Shown: positions 6,018-13,192, counted from the first letter of the stretch. The stretch is DNA of 14,290 nucleotides from Pseudomonadota bacterium (GCA_023419875.1 JAEZXM010000545.1:1-14290), one strand, 5' to 3'. Numbers and translations: made by a program. The notes: a model not told the origin generated them from the letters alone.

Positions 6018-7133
6018 TCACTGGAGCGCGGCCAGGATCTCGTAGGCGATGAGGGCGATGATGGCGATCTCCAGCCACTCGGCGCGGCTCGTGTCGGCGG
6101 CGTCGCCGACGAGGTCGTTCACCTCGGCGACGAGCCGCTGCTTGCGCAGCACCGTCTCCTGCCATGCCGGCAGCCGGAAGCGCCGCACCGCGCCCTGCCA
6201 GACGCGTGCGAGGTAGAGGTCGCCCACGATTTTCACCGCGTTTTCCAGCCTTTCCACCATCTCCGAGAGCTCCAGCAGCAGCGCGGCGGTGCGGCGCTGC
6301 AGCTTGCGGTAGCGCTGCGTGAGGACGTTCATGACGCGATTGGTGCGGGCCTCCATCGCGTCGTAGATCGTGTGCAGCTCGCGGTCGAGGAGGGCGTCGT
6401 AGTAGCGGAGCTCGAGGAGCTGCGCGGTGGCGAGCTCCAGCAGGTCGGGGATGTCCTCCACCCCGGAGGGTTCGGAGAGGAAGGCGCAGTTCCAGTGGAC
6501 CACCGCCAGGTCGTTCGCCAGGTAGGAGTGGTGGTGGGAGAGCACGTCCTGGCGCTCGGCGTGCGAGAGGGGGATGGCGCTCGTCTCCCCCAGGACGAGC
6601 TCGGGGATCGGGGCTCCGGCGAGGAGCTCCGCCCCTGCCACGGGGCCGCCCTCGAACCGGCGGACCAGGAACACCTGGTAGCTCTCCAGCCCATCCCAGG
6701 AGTGCGGGCGCTCGAGCGCGGGCAGCAGCGCCGTCTCGAGCGCCTCGGCCTCGCGCCGCGCTTCCGCGTCGAGCGCGGGCGTGGGCTCGACCAGCGACTC
6801 CGAGAGCGGCACGAGCTCGGCGAGCGTCGTGCCCGGCGGGATGCGGAGCCGGTAGCAGATCGACACGACGCCATAGTCGAAGACGCGCGCGGTCGCCTCC
6901 GCCTCCCGCGGTCCGCCGGCGAGCGGCAGGGTGCGCCGGCCGAGGCCGAGCTGGAGCGGGGGGCGCGGGAGCTCGAGCGCGGTGGCGGACGGCGGATTGG
7001 CGAGCCGGAGCCGCGCGGTCGGCGCGGCCGCCGCGGTCTCCGCGCGATGGAGATCCACGGCGTCGGCGACGTCGAAGAGCCGGTAGACGAGGACCTCGCC
7101 GTCCTCCACCCGCACGGTCGTACGCTCCGTCAT
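6018..7133 (-). CDS. RMD1/DUF155-like membrane-anchored protein
   Basis: The product is about 371 residues. It has an N-terminal mixed domain with a VFDYGVVSICYRL-type strand, a long helical region with LLELRYYDALLDRELHTIYDAME, and a single hydrophobic C-terminal segment (EWLEIAIIALIAYEIL) ending the protein. This order resembles the RMD1/YagE (DUF155) family, known in eukaryotes from mitochondrial RMND1; the bacterial role is unknown. The protein is probably cytoplasmic and tail-anchored in the inner membrane. I prefer the ATG at 7133. An in-frame ATG at 7151 would add six residues, but its only purine run touches the start codon. Neither start has a good Shine-Dalgarno, and both lie in a small hairpin. 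The gene follows purF by 33-51 bases on the same strand, so co-transcription is likely. The family call rests on pattern recognition. Confidence 0.74.
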   Translation of the reverse strand: MTERTTVRVEDGEVLVYRLFDVADAVDLHRAETAAAAPTARLRLANPPSATALELPRPPLQLGLGRRTLPLAGGPREAEATARVFDYGVVSICYRLRIPPGTTLAELVPLSESLVEPTPALDAEARREAEALETALLPALERPHSWDGLESYQVFLVRRFEGGPVAGAELLAGAPIPELVLGETSAIPLSHAERQDVLSHHHSYLANDLAVVHWNCAFLSEPSGVEDIPDLLELATAQLLELRYYDALLDRELHTIYDAMEARTNRVMNVLTQRYRKLQRRTAALLLELSEMVERLENAVKIVGDLYLARVWQGAVRRFRLPAWQETVLRKQRLVAEVNDLVGDAADTSRAEWLEIAIIALIAYEILAALQ

Positions 7134-7151
7134 GGGCTCAGGATAGCCCAT
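7132..7151 (-). repeat. Inverted repeat covering both candidate starts of the DUF155-like gene
   Basis: ATGGGCT (7151-7145) and AGCCCAT (7138-7132) on the minus strand pair perfectly across a six-base loop. The first candidate start codon is the beginning of the left arm; the A and U of the second (7133-7131) close the right arm. In mRNA both AUG codons would be in or at the edge of the stem. Confidence 0.6.
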
Positions 7152-7184
7152 CCCCGCAGCCCGGCTCGCTTCACGGCGAGAGGT

Positions 7185-8645
7185 TCACCCGCCGACGACC
7201 CGCAGCGGCGCGGCCGCCTCGCCGCGCTTCGGGAACTGGATCAGGTACTCGCCCGAGAAGCAGGCGTCGCAGTAGCTCGCGCGCGGCTCGCCGAGGGCCT
7301 CGTAGAGCCCCTCGATCGAGAGGTAGCCCAGCGTGTCGGCGGTGACGTAGGTGGCGATCTCCTCGACGGAGTGGGTCGAGGCGATGAGCTCCTGCCGCGT
7401 CGGCGTGTCGATGCCGTAGTAGCAGGGCCAGGAGGTGGGGGGAGAGCTGATGCGGAGGTGCACCTCCCGCGCGCCGGCGTCGCGGATCATCTTCACGATC
7501 TTCCGGCTCGTGGTCCCGCGCACGACGGAGTCGTCCACCACCACGACGCGCTTGCCCCCGAGCACGTCCCGCAGGGCGTTGAGCTTCAGCTTCACGCCGA
7601 AGTGGCGGATCGACTGCTGCGGCTCGATGAAGGTCCGGCCGACGTAGTGCGAGCGGATGAGCCCCATCGCGAACGGGATCCCGCTCTCCTCGGCGTAGCC
7701 GATCGAGGCGGGCACGCCGGAGTCGGGGACGGGGATGACGAGGTCGGCCTCGGCCGGCCGCTCCCGGGCGAGGCGGCGTCCGAGGGCGTGTCGCACGCCG
7801 TACACCGACCGGCCGAAGAGGACCGAGTCCGGCCGCGCGAAGTAGATGTGCTCGAAGACGCAGCGGCCGAAGCGCTGTGGCGGGCGCTGATCCGGGAAGA
7901 GCCGCTCGCTCCGGAGGCCCGAGTCGTCGAGGATCACGAGCTCGCCCGGCGCGACCTCGCGCACGTACTCGGCCTCGATGAGGTCGAGCGCGGTGGTCTC
8001 GCTCGCCAGACAGTAGCTGCCTTTGAGGTTTCCGATGACGAGGGGGCGGAAGCCCATCGGGTCGCGGACGCCCACCAGCGCGCGCGGGGTGAGAAACAGG
8101 AAGCTGTACGCTCCGGCGACCTTCCCGAGCGCCTGGCGGATCGAGCTCGCGAGGTACTCCGGCGTCCCGGGCGTTCCCACGGGACAGGAGCGCGCGAGCA
8201 GGTGGACCACCACCTCGGTGTCCGTGGAGGAGGTGAAGATCGAGCCCTGCGCCTCGAGATCGGCGCGGAGCGCCTCGGCGTTGACCAGGTTCCCGTTGTG
8301 CGCCACCGCCACGGCCCCGCCCGCGTACTGGACCGCGATCGGTTGCGCGTTCTTGACGTGCGAGGCGCCGGTGGTCGAGTACCGCACGTGGCCGATCGCG
8401 GCGCCCCCCCGGAGCCGCTCCAGCGTCTGGGCGTCGAAGATGTCGGCCACGAGCCCCATGTCGCGGTGGACGTGGAGCGTCTCCCCGTCGGTCGCCACGA
8501 TGCCGGCCGACTCCTGGCCGCGATGCTGGAGCGCGTGCAGGCCGAGGTAAGTGAAGTTTGCGGCCTCGCGCGACTGGCCGAGCGCCCAGATGCCGAAGAC
8601 GCCGCACTCGTCCTTCACCTTGTCGAACACGGCGTCGTAGCCCAT
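7185..8645 (-). CDS. purF: Amidophosphoribosyltransferase (Fe-S type)
   Basis: The 486-residue enzyme catalyses the first committed step of de novo purine synthesis: glutamine plus PRPP gives 5-phosphoribosylamine. The N-terminal glutamine amidotransferase domain has its nucleophile at Cys14 (ECGVFGIWA), after a short propeptide as in the B. subtilis type. It continues with LQHRGQESAGI, GHVRYSTTG and AHNGNLVN. The C-terminal phosphoribosyltransferase domain has the PRPP loop VVVVDDSVVRGTTS near 366-379. Cys262 (GRCVFEH), Cys408 (WPCYYG), and Cys459 and Cys462 (YCDAC) match the four ligands of the [4Fe-4S] cluster in the B. subtilis class. The ATG at 8645 fits the propeptide length; the open frame extends far upstream only as an antisense shadow. 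No Shine-Dalgarno is visible, and a TATACT box lies just 10 bases upstream. Confidence 0.97.
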   Translation of the reverse strand: MGYDAVFDKVKDECGVFGIWALGQSREAANFTYLGLHALQHRGQESAGIVATDGETLHVHRDMGLVADIFDAQTLERLRGGAAIGHVRYSTTGASHVKNAQPIAVQYAGGAVAVAHNGNLVNAEALRADLEAQGSIFTSSTDTEVVVHLLARSCPVGTPGTPEYLASSIRQALGKVAGAYSFLFLTPRALVGVRDPMGFRPLVIGNLKGSYCLASETTALDLIEAEYVREVAPGELVILDDSGLRSERLFPDQRPPQRFGRCVFEHIYFARPDSVLFGRSVYGVRHALGRRLARERPAEADLVIPVPDSGVPASIGYAEESGIPFAMGLIRSHYVGRTFIEPQQSIRHFGVKLKLNALRDVLGGKRVVVVDDSVVRGTTSRKIVKMIRDAGAREVHLRISSPPTSWPCYYGIDTPTRQELIASTHSVEEIATYVTADTLGYLSIEGLYEALGEPRASYCDACFSGEYLIQFPKRGEAAAPLRVVGG

Positions 8646-8655
8646 GGGATACGGC

Positions 8656-8663
8656 AGTATAAC
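8656..8663. promoter_or_regulatory. Overlapping divergent -10-like elements between purF and the ceramidase-like gene
   Basis: The 28 bases between the two divergent start codons contain AGTATAAC. Read on the plus strand it gives TATAAC (8658-8663), and on the minus strand TATACT (8661-8656). Each matches the sigma70 -10 consensus at five of six positions. If both are used, initiation seven bases downstream would leave leaders of about four bases on both sides, which fits the lack of a Shine-Dalgarno before either gene. Neither side has a convincing -35 box at 17 bases. Confidence 0.45.
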
Positions 8664-8673
8664 GGATCGGCCG

Positions 8674-9999
8674 ATGAAGCTCCTCGCCCGGAACCTGCTC
8701 CGTTTGGTCGCGATCCTCCTCGGACTCGCCGCCGTGGCGCTGGGCGCGCTGTCCCTTCCGTGGGTGAAGCCGCGGCCGGCGGTCGCGCCCCGGATCGCCG
8801 CGCTCGCGCGGGGCGGTGGCCCGCTCTCCGTGGGCGTCGGGCTCGCGCCCATCGAGGTCCCCCTCGGCGCCCCCATCGCCGGGTTCCCGCACGTCTCGTA
8901 CCGGAGCGAAGGGGCGGATCCGGTGAGCGCCCGGGCCCTCGTCCTCGCGGCAGGCGAGGCGCGGGTCGCGCTGGTCTCGGCGGAGATCCTGCTCGTGCCG
9001 GACGCGCTGCGCGAGGCGGTGCTGGCCCGCCTCCGCGACCTGCCCCTCACCGGCGTCGTCCTCACCGCCACGCACACGCACGCGTCGCCCGGGGGCTACT
9101 ACGAGAACTTCGTCTTCGAGCGCGTCGCCCTCGGATCCTACGACCCGCGAATGCGCGACCACGTGGCCAACGCCATCGCGCTCGCGGTCCGGCGCGCCTT
9201 CGCGGACGTGGCCCCCGCGGAGCTGTCGGTGGGGCGCGGCCGCGACACCCGCCTCACCGCCGGACGGGGCGGCGCGCCGCGCGACGGCCGGCTCACGGTG
9301 CTGCGCTTCACCCGGTCGCCGGGAGAGCGCCCGCTGGCCGAGGTGGCGGTGTTCGCGGGGCACGCCACGACGCTCGGCAGCCGCAACCGGAGGATCTCCG
9401 GCGACTGGCCGGGCCACTTCATGGCGCGGAGCGAGCACGGCCTGAGGCTCCTCCTCCAGGGCGCGGTCGGCGACCAGCGCGCGAAGCTCCCGCAGGCGGC
9501 CGGTCCGCTCACGCCCGACTCCTTCGCGGTCGCCCTCGATCGCGCGGTCGCTTCGCTCGCCTTCGGCCCGCGGGATCCGGCGCCCGCGTTCGGCTGGGCG
9601 GCGACCGACGTCGTCCTCCCGACGCCGAGGCCGCCCGTCGTGCCCCGGCCGCTGCGCCAGGCGGCGACCAACGTGGTGAACGGGATCCTCCCGTCCGAGG
9701 CACGCCTCTCGGCGCTGCGGGTCGGCCCGGTGCTCCTGCTCCAGGTGCCGGGCGAGATCCACCAGGCGCTGGCCGACCGCTGGCGCGAGCTCGCCGGCCC
9801 GGAGGCGGAGGTGGTCTCGCTCGCGGACGGCTACATCGGCTACGTGGATCGCGCCGAGCTCTCCGGAAGCGGAGGGAAGCACCCGGAGCGCAGGTACTAC
9901 GGGCCCGGGCTGGCGCCGGCGCTCGAACGAGGGCTGGAGCTCGTCCTCCAGGCGCTGCGCGAGGGCGAGAAGGACGGGTCGAGCGCGGCCCTGAAATGA
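8674..9999 (+). CDS. Neutral/alkaline ceramidase-like hydrolase, short membrane-anchored form
   Basis: The 441-residue protein starts with a basic, then hydrophobic segment (about 1-30), so it is exported or anchored by its N-terminus. The rest follows the catalytic domain of neutral ceramidase: GLAPIEVPLGAPIAGF, ATHTHASPGGYY with His134 and His136, GHATTLGSRNRRISGDWPG with His230, VPGEIHQ with Glu361, and GYIGYVDRAE with Tyr387 and Tyr390. These are the positions where the known enzymes place the zinc ligands and catalytic serine region; here Ser138 precedes Pro-Gly-Gly. Characterised neutral ceramidases are about 650-700 residues and have a C-terminal immunoglobulin-like domain, which is absent here. 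The substrate could be ceramide or another amide or ester, so I call only the superfamily. The ATG at 8674 gives a proper signal segment; the earlier ATG at 8644 overlaps the purF start. Confidence 0.82.
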   Translation: MKLLARNLLRLVAILLGLAAVALGALSLPWVKPRPAVAPRIAALARGGGPLSVGVGLAPIEVPLGAPIAGFPHVSYRSEGADPVSARALVLAAGEARVALVSAEILLVPDALREAVLARLRDLPLTGVVLTATHTHASPGGYYENFVFERVALGSYDPRMRDHVANAIALAVRRAFADVAPAELSVGRGRDTRLTAGRGGAPRDGRLTVLRFTRSPGERPLAEVAVFAGHATTLGSRNRRISGDWPGHFMARSEHGLRLLLQGAVGDQRAKLPQAAGPLTPDSFAVALDRAVASLAFGPRDPAPAFGWAATDVVLPTPRPPVVPRPLRQAATNVVNGILPSEARLSALRVGPVLLLQVPGEIHQALADRWRELAGPEAEVVSLADGYIGYVDRAELSGSGGKHPERRYYGPGLAPALERGLELVLQALREGEKDGSSAALK

Positions 10000-10003
10000 G
10001 CGA

Positions 10004-10029
10004 GCCCGGGAGGCCGACGCCTCCCGGGC
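10004..10029. terminator. Perfect 11-bp hairpin between convergent genes
   Basis: GCCCGGGAGGC (10004-10014) and GCCTCCCGGGC (10019-10029) pair perfectly across the four-base loop CGAC. It lies five bases after the ceramidase-like stop and 21 bases from the stop of the convergent lipoprotein gene. No T-tract follows on either strand, so it is a probable bidirectional stem that stops or protects transcripts rather than a textbook intrinsic terminator. Confidence 0.6.
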
Positions 10030-10050
10030 CCGGAAGCGAGGCGCAGGCGC

Positions 10051-11646
10051 CTACTTCGCCGCCGCGGGCAGGACCTCGATCACCAGCTCTCCGTGGTACG
10101 TCTTCTCCGTCTCCTTCACGTCGGCCGAGACCGAGATGGCCGCGAAGCGCGAGAGCACCGAGGCGATCTTCGAGAGGTTCGCCTGGATCATGGTGCCGTC
10201 GGGATCGTCGCCGTAGGCGGAGGCCGGGATCGCCTTCAGGCCGCCGGCGAGCCTGGGAACGTCGATGTACATGCCGCCCATCGAGCCGTCGAACGCCTTC
10301 TGCGCGGCGGCGGTGGGGGGCTTGAACGTCGAGCCGCTGCGGGCGGCGAGCGCCGCGAGCGAGCCCTTGGGGCCGACGGCGAGGAGGAGCTGCTTCTCCT
10401 CGACGGCGACGCCGATCTCGCCGCCGCCGACGGGGAACGTCCAGGGACCGTCGCCGCCGAGGTCGATGCCGGGGGCGCCTTCCTTGCCGCTCTCCCTGCC
10501 GAGGGCCTCGAGCGCCTGCTTCATCTTGGCCGCGTCCTTCACGGCGACGAGGATCTCGGCCCGGAAGAAGGCGAGCGGAGCCTCGCGGATCGCCGGTGCA
10601 CCGGCCTCGACCGGCACGACGCCGATGCCCATGGCGCTGCCGCCGCCGCCCACGGCGTCGAGCGCATTGCCGAGCGCCTCTGCGAACCCGGCGGGAGCTC
10701 TCATCGCGGCGAGCATGCCGGTGAGCGTGGCCTTCTGCAGCTGCGCCGTGGCCGCGATGTCCGTGTCGCTGCGCGCCACCCAGCCCGCGTTCGGGTCGAG
10801 GCGGGCGACCAGCGGCCTGGCATCGACCTTGGCCATCCCGAGCAGGGGGGACGCATCGTCGAGCGCCATGCCGACCGCCAGGGCGAGCCGATCCTTCGCG
10901 CCGCTCACTCCGATGGCGAAGCCCTTCTTGAAGTACTCCTTCATGGCCGCGAACTGCGGCTGGTCGAACATCGGACCCTGGAGGGAGAAGTACCAGACCA
11001 TCGCCTGGCCGGCGCCGGTCGACTCGATCGTCGCCTTGTAGTCGGGGTTCGTTCCGAGGTGGCCGTCCTTCGGGACCTCCAGCGCGGCCTTCAGCAGATC
11101 GAGCGACCCCATACCGGCGCCGATGACGACCGTCTTCTCGACGACGGCGTACGCGAGCACCGTGGGCCCGCCCTCGGCCTGTGCCCACTTCACGATCTTC
11201 TCTCCGTCCGTCTCGACCGATCGGGCCTGGAGCTGCAGCCTGTCCTTGGCGATGCCGTCGAGGGTCGCGGCGAGCTTCTTCGCGTCGCCGGCGGGGAGCG
11301 CCGCGATCATCCCGGGCGCTCGGCCCTCCTCCGTCATGCGGAACGCGAGGGCGAGCCCGCGCTTCGGGTCGAATCCGGCCTTCTTGACCGAGGCGGGGTC
11401 GAAGACGTCGAAGCCGAGCCGCGATTCCGCCACGGCGCGTCCGTCATTGATGCCCTGGCCGCCCGGGAAGGTCGCGGCGGTCTCGAGCATGTCCGACGAT
11501 TGCGCCGCGAAGACCTCCAGCGAGGGGATGACCACGGCCATGGCCGTGTCGCCGGCGAGGAACCGCTCCGCGGGCGGCGGCGCTTTCCTGCAGGCGGCGA
11601 AGGTGAGGACGAGGGATGCGGCGACGAGGAGTCGGATTGGGCGCAT
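10051..11646 (-). CDS. Putative lipoprotein of unknown function
   Basis: The 531-residue protein begins with a lipoprotein-like signal peptide: MRPIR, a hydrophobic core, then TFAAC with Cys19 as the likely lipidated residue. The Phe at -3 is not the usual Leu, Val or Ile, so lipidation is probable rather than certain. The mature part is Ala/Gly-rich with alternating hydrophobic stretches and no catalytic motif that I recognise. It contains several LLxA[AV]LE or KALEALG-like helical pieces and segments such as GDTAMAVVIPSLEVF near its start. The arrangement recalls DUF3352-type exported proteins, but I cannot confirm that. The ATG at 11646 fits the signal peptide exactly; only a weak GGTAGG precedes it. 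It is divergent from the L,D-transpeptidase gene across a 74-base gap, so shared regulation or an envelope role is possible but inferred. Confidence 0.75.
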   Translation of the reverse strand: MRPIRLLVAASLVLTFAACRKAPPPAERFLAGDTAMAVVIPSLEVFAAQSSDMLETAATFPGGQGINDGRAVAESRLGFDVFDPASVKKAGFDPKRGLALAFRMTEEGRAPGMIAALPAGDAKKLAATLDGIAKDRLQLQARSVETDGEKIVKWAQAEGGPTVLAYAVVEKTVVIGAGMGSLDLLKAALEVPKDGHLGTNPDYKATIESTGAGQAMVWYFSLQGPMFDQPQFAAMKEYFKKGFAIGVSGAKDRLALAVGMALDDASPLLGMAKVDARPLVARLDPNAGWVARSDTDIAATAQLQKATLTGMLAAMRAPAGFAEALGNALDAVGGGGSAMGIGVVPVEAGAPAIREAPLAFFRAEILVAVKDAAKMKQALEALGRESGKEGAPGIDLGGDGPWTFPVGGGEIGVAVEEKQLLLAVGPKGSLAALAARSGSTFKPPTAAAQKAFDGSMGGMYIDVPRLAGGLKAIPASAYGDDPDGTMIQANLSKIASVLSRFAAISVSADVKETEKTYHGELVIEVLPAAAK

Positions 11647-11720
11647 CCGGGGAACCTACCACGCAGCGGTCCGGCGGGCGTCGATGGATCGTGCGGCCGG
11701 GCCGGCCTATCCTCGGCGGC

Positions 11721-12410
11721 GTGCTGCGTCAGGTAGGCATCGCGCTCACCGTCAACGCCGCTCTCGTCCTCGCACCCGCGTCGGACCGCGCGTCGGACGT
11801 GGTGCTCCCCGTGGCGCACGTGTTTCCTCCGGGCGGAGCCGCCTCCGAGCGCACCCTCGATCGCCCGCTCGCCGAACTCGCCGCCGCGTGGAAGGCGCGG
11901 ACCGGCAGGTTGCGCTTCGCGAAGCGGATCGTGATCTCGAAGTCGCGCCGGCGGATGGACGTGTTCGCCGACGGCGACGTGCTCAAGTCGTACGTGGTGG
12001 AGCTCGGCCTCACGCCGGTCGGCGACAAGCGGGCGCTCGGGGACATGCGGACGCCCGAAGGGGATCTCTTCGTCTGCACGAGGAGCAAGAAGAGCCAGTT
12101 CACGCGCTTCATCGGGCTCTCCTATCCGACGCCGCCGGCGGCGGCCGAGGGGGTCGCCGCGGGTCGGGTCGGGGCCGGCGTCGAGCGGAAGGTCCGCGCC
12201 GCCTACCGCACGCGCGACCGCTGCCCGCCCTGGGGGACGCCCCTCGGCGGCGCGGTCGGCATCCACGGGGGCGGCGTCTGGGAGCGGCGGCCGGAGGGTT
12301 TCGTGCTCGTCGACTGGACTTGGGGCTGCGTGGCCGTCCGCGACGAGGACGTCCACGAGCTCTTCGATCACTACGTGGAGATCGGGGTGCCGGTGCGGAT
12401 CGATCCGTAG
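11721..12410 (+). CDS. Exported L,D-transpeptidase (YkuD domain)
   Basis: With the GTG at 11721 the product is 229 residues and begins with a plausible signal peptide (LRQVGIALTVNAALVLAPASDRA). I reject the longer frame from 11616 because it puts a hydrophilic Arg-rich stretch before the signal and overlaps the divergent lipoprotein start. The YkuD domain starts near RIVISKSRRRMDVFADG, continues with TPVGDKRALGDMRTPEGDLFV, and carries the catalytic His182 (IHGGG) and the nucleophile Cys203 in TWGCVAVRDEDV. Family members cross-link peptidoglycan stem peptides by 3-3 bonds or attach proteins to the wall; a few act as amidases. It would act in the periplasm. No strong Shine-Dalgarno is present, and a TATCCT box lies only seven bases upstream of the GTG, so a short leader is possible. 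It is divergent from a putative lipoprotein. Confidence 0.9.
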   Translation: MLRQVGIALTVNAALVLAPASDRASDVVLPVAHVFPPGGAASERTLDRPLAELAAAWKARTGRLRFAKRIVISKSRRRMDVFADGDVLKSYVVELGLTPVGDKRALGDMRTPEGDLFVCTRSKKSQFTRFIGLSYPTPPAAAEGVAAGRVGAGVERKVRAAYRTRDRCPPWGTPLGGAVGIHGGGVWERRPEGFVLVDWTWGCVAVRDEDVHELFDHYVEIGVPVRIDP

Positions 12411-12460
12411 CCGGCCGGGGCCGCGAGCGGGACGCCACATGGATGGCCTCGACCCGGCAC

Positions 12461-12488
12461 CCTCCGCCGTTACGTTGAACGGCGGAGG
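12461..12488 (+). promoter_or_regulatory. Perfect hairpin that contains the pirin Shine-Dalgarno
   Basis: CCTCCGCCGTT (12461-12471) pairs with AACGGCGGAGG (12478-12488) across the six-base loop ACGTTG. The last five bases of the right arm, GGAGG (12484-12488), are the ribosome binding site of the pirin gene, which starts five bases later. Folding would therefore hide the site. The stem could also serve as the end of the upstream L,D-transpeptidase message, but no T-tract follows. The rest of the 83-base gap shows no other clear signal. Confidence 0.7.
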
Positions 12489-12493
12489 AACTC

Positions 12494-13192
12494 ATGATCA
12501 CCGTCCGCAGATCCGACGAGCGCGGCCATTTCGACCACGGCTGGCTCGACACCCGTCATACCTTCTCCTTCGCGTCCTACTACGACCCGGAGCAGATGGG
12601 GTTCCGCGCCCTGCGCGTCATCAACGAGGACGTCGTCCTCGGGGGCCAGGGCTTCGACACGCACGGCCACCGGGACATGGAGATCCTCACCTACGTGCTC
12701 TCCGGCGCGCTCGCGCATCGCGATTCGAGCGGCGGCGGGGGCGAGATCCGCAACGGCGAGGTGCAGCGCATGAGCGCCGGCACGGGGATCCGGCACTCGG
12801 AGTTCAACGCCTCGCCCTCCGAGCCGGTGCACCTCCTCCAGATCTGGCTCCTCCCCGATCGTCCGGGCCACCGGCCCTCCTACGAGCAGAAGGACTTCCC
12901 CGCCGAGGAGCGGCGCGGCCGGCTGCGCCTCGTCGCCTCGCCGGACGGCGCGGAGGGTTCGACGACCATCCACCAGGACGCCCGCGTCTACGCGACGCTG
13001 CTCGCGGACGGGCAGGCGCTGGAGCACCCGCTCGCGCCCGGGCGGCACGCGTGGGTGCAGGTCGCGAGGGGCGCGGTCGAGGTGAACGGGACGCGGCTCG
13101 CCCAGGGCGACGGTGCGGCGGTCTCCGACGAGCGGCTCCTCAGGCTCAGCGGACGCGGGGAGGCGGAGCTGCTCGTGTTCGATCTCGCATGA
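12494..13192 (+). CDS. Pirin-family bicupin (YhhW/quercetinase type)
   Basis: The 232-residue protein has the size and layout of short bacterial pirins such as E. coli YhhW. The N-terminal cupin begins with RRSDERGHFDHGWLDTRHTFSF, followed by GFDTHGHRDMEILTYVLSG and GTGIRHSEFN. The four metal ligands of YhhW are at identical positions: His57, His59, His101 and Glu103. The C-terminal cupin is degenerate, as usual. Several family members show quercetin 2,3-dioxygenase activity in vitro; the physiological role in most bacteria is unknown, so I name only the family. The ATG at 12494 has a clean GGAGG five bases upstream, itself part of a hairpin. The last 47 bases overlap the 3' end of the convergent transglutaminase-like gene. 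Confidence 0.95.
   Translation: MITVRRSDERGHFDHGWLDTRHTFSFASYYDPEQMGFRALRVINEDVVLGGQGFDTHGHRDMEILTYVLSGALAHRDSSGGGGEIRNGEVQRMSAGTGIRHSEFNASPSEPVHLLQIWLLPDRPGHRPSYEQKDFPAEERRGRLRLVASPDGAEGSTTIHQDARVYATLLADGQALEHPLAPGRHAWVQVARGAVEVNGTRLAQGDGAAVSDERLLRLSGRGEAELLVFDLA

Noticed and set aside
5836..6165. Extended N-terminus of the HU protein.
   Set aside because: The ATG at 5835 has AGGAGG in place and gives the standard 95-residue length; the extension covers the HU promoter and runs antisense-like through the next gene.
7165..7180. Small stem just after purF as a terminator.
   Set aside because: It has only five base pairs and no T-tract on the minus strand, so it is too weak to separate purF from the DUF155-like gene.
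8644..8673. Earlier ATG start for the ceramidase-like protein.
   Set aside because: It overlaps the purF start codon in the palindrome CCATGG and adds ten hydrophilic residues before the signal segment, without a ribosome site.
5823..10325. A 1500-codon open frame on the plus strand.
   Set aside because: It runs antisense through the DUF155-like gene and purF, and overlaps the ceramidase-like gene in another phase. Its composition (Arg, Gly, Pro, Glu rich without domains) is that of a GC-rich shadow frame.
11616..11720. Upstream start for the L,D-transpeptidase.
   Set aside because: It would add 35 mostly Arg/Gly residues before the signal peptide and overlap the start of the divergent lipoprotein gene.
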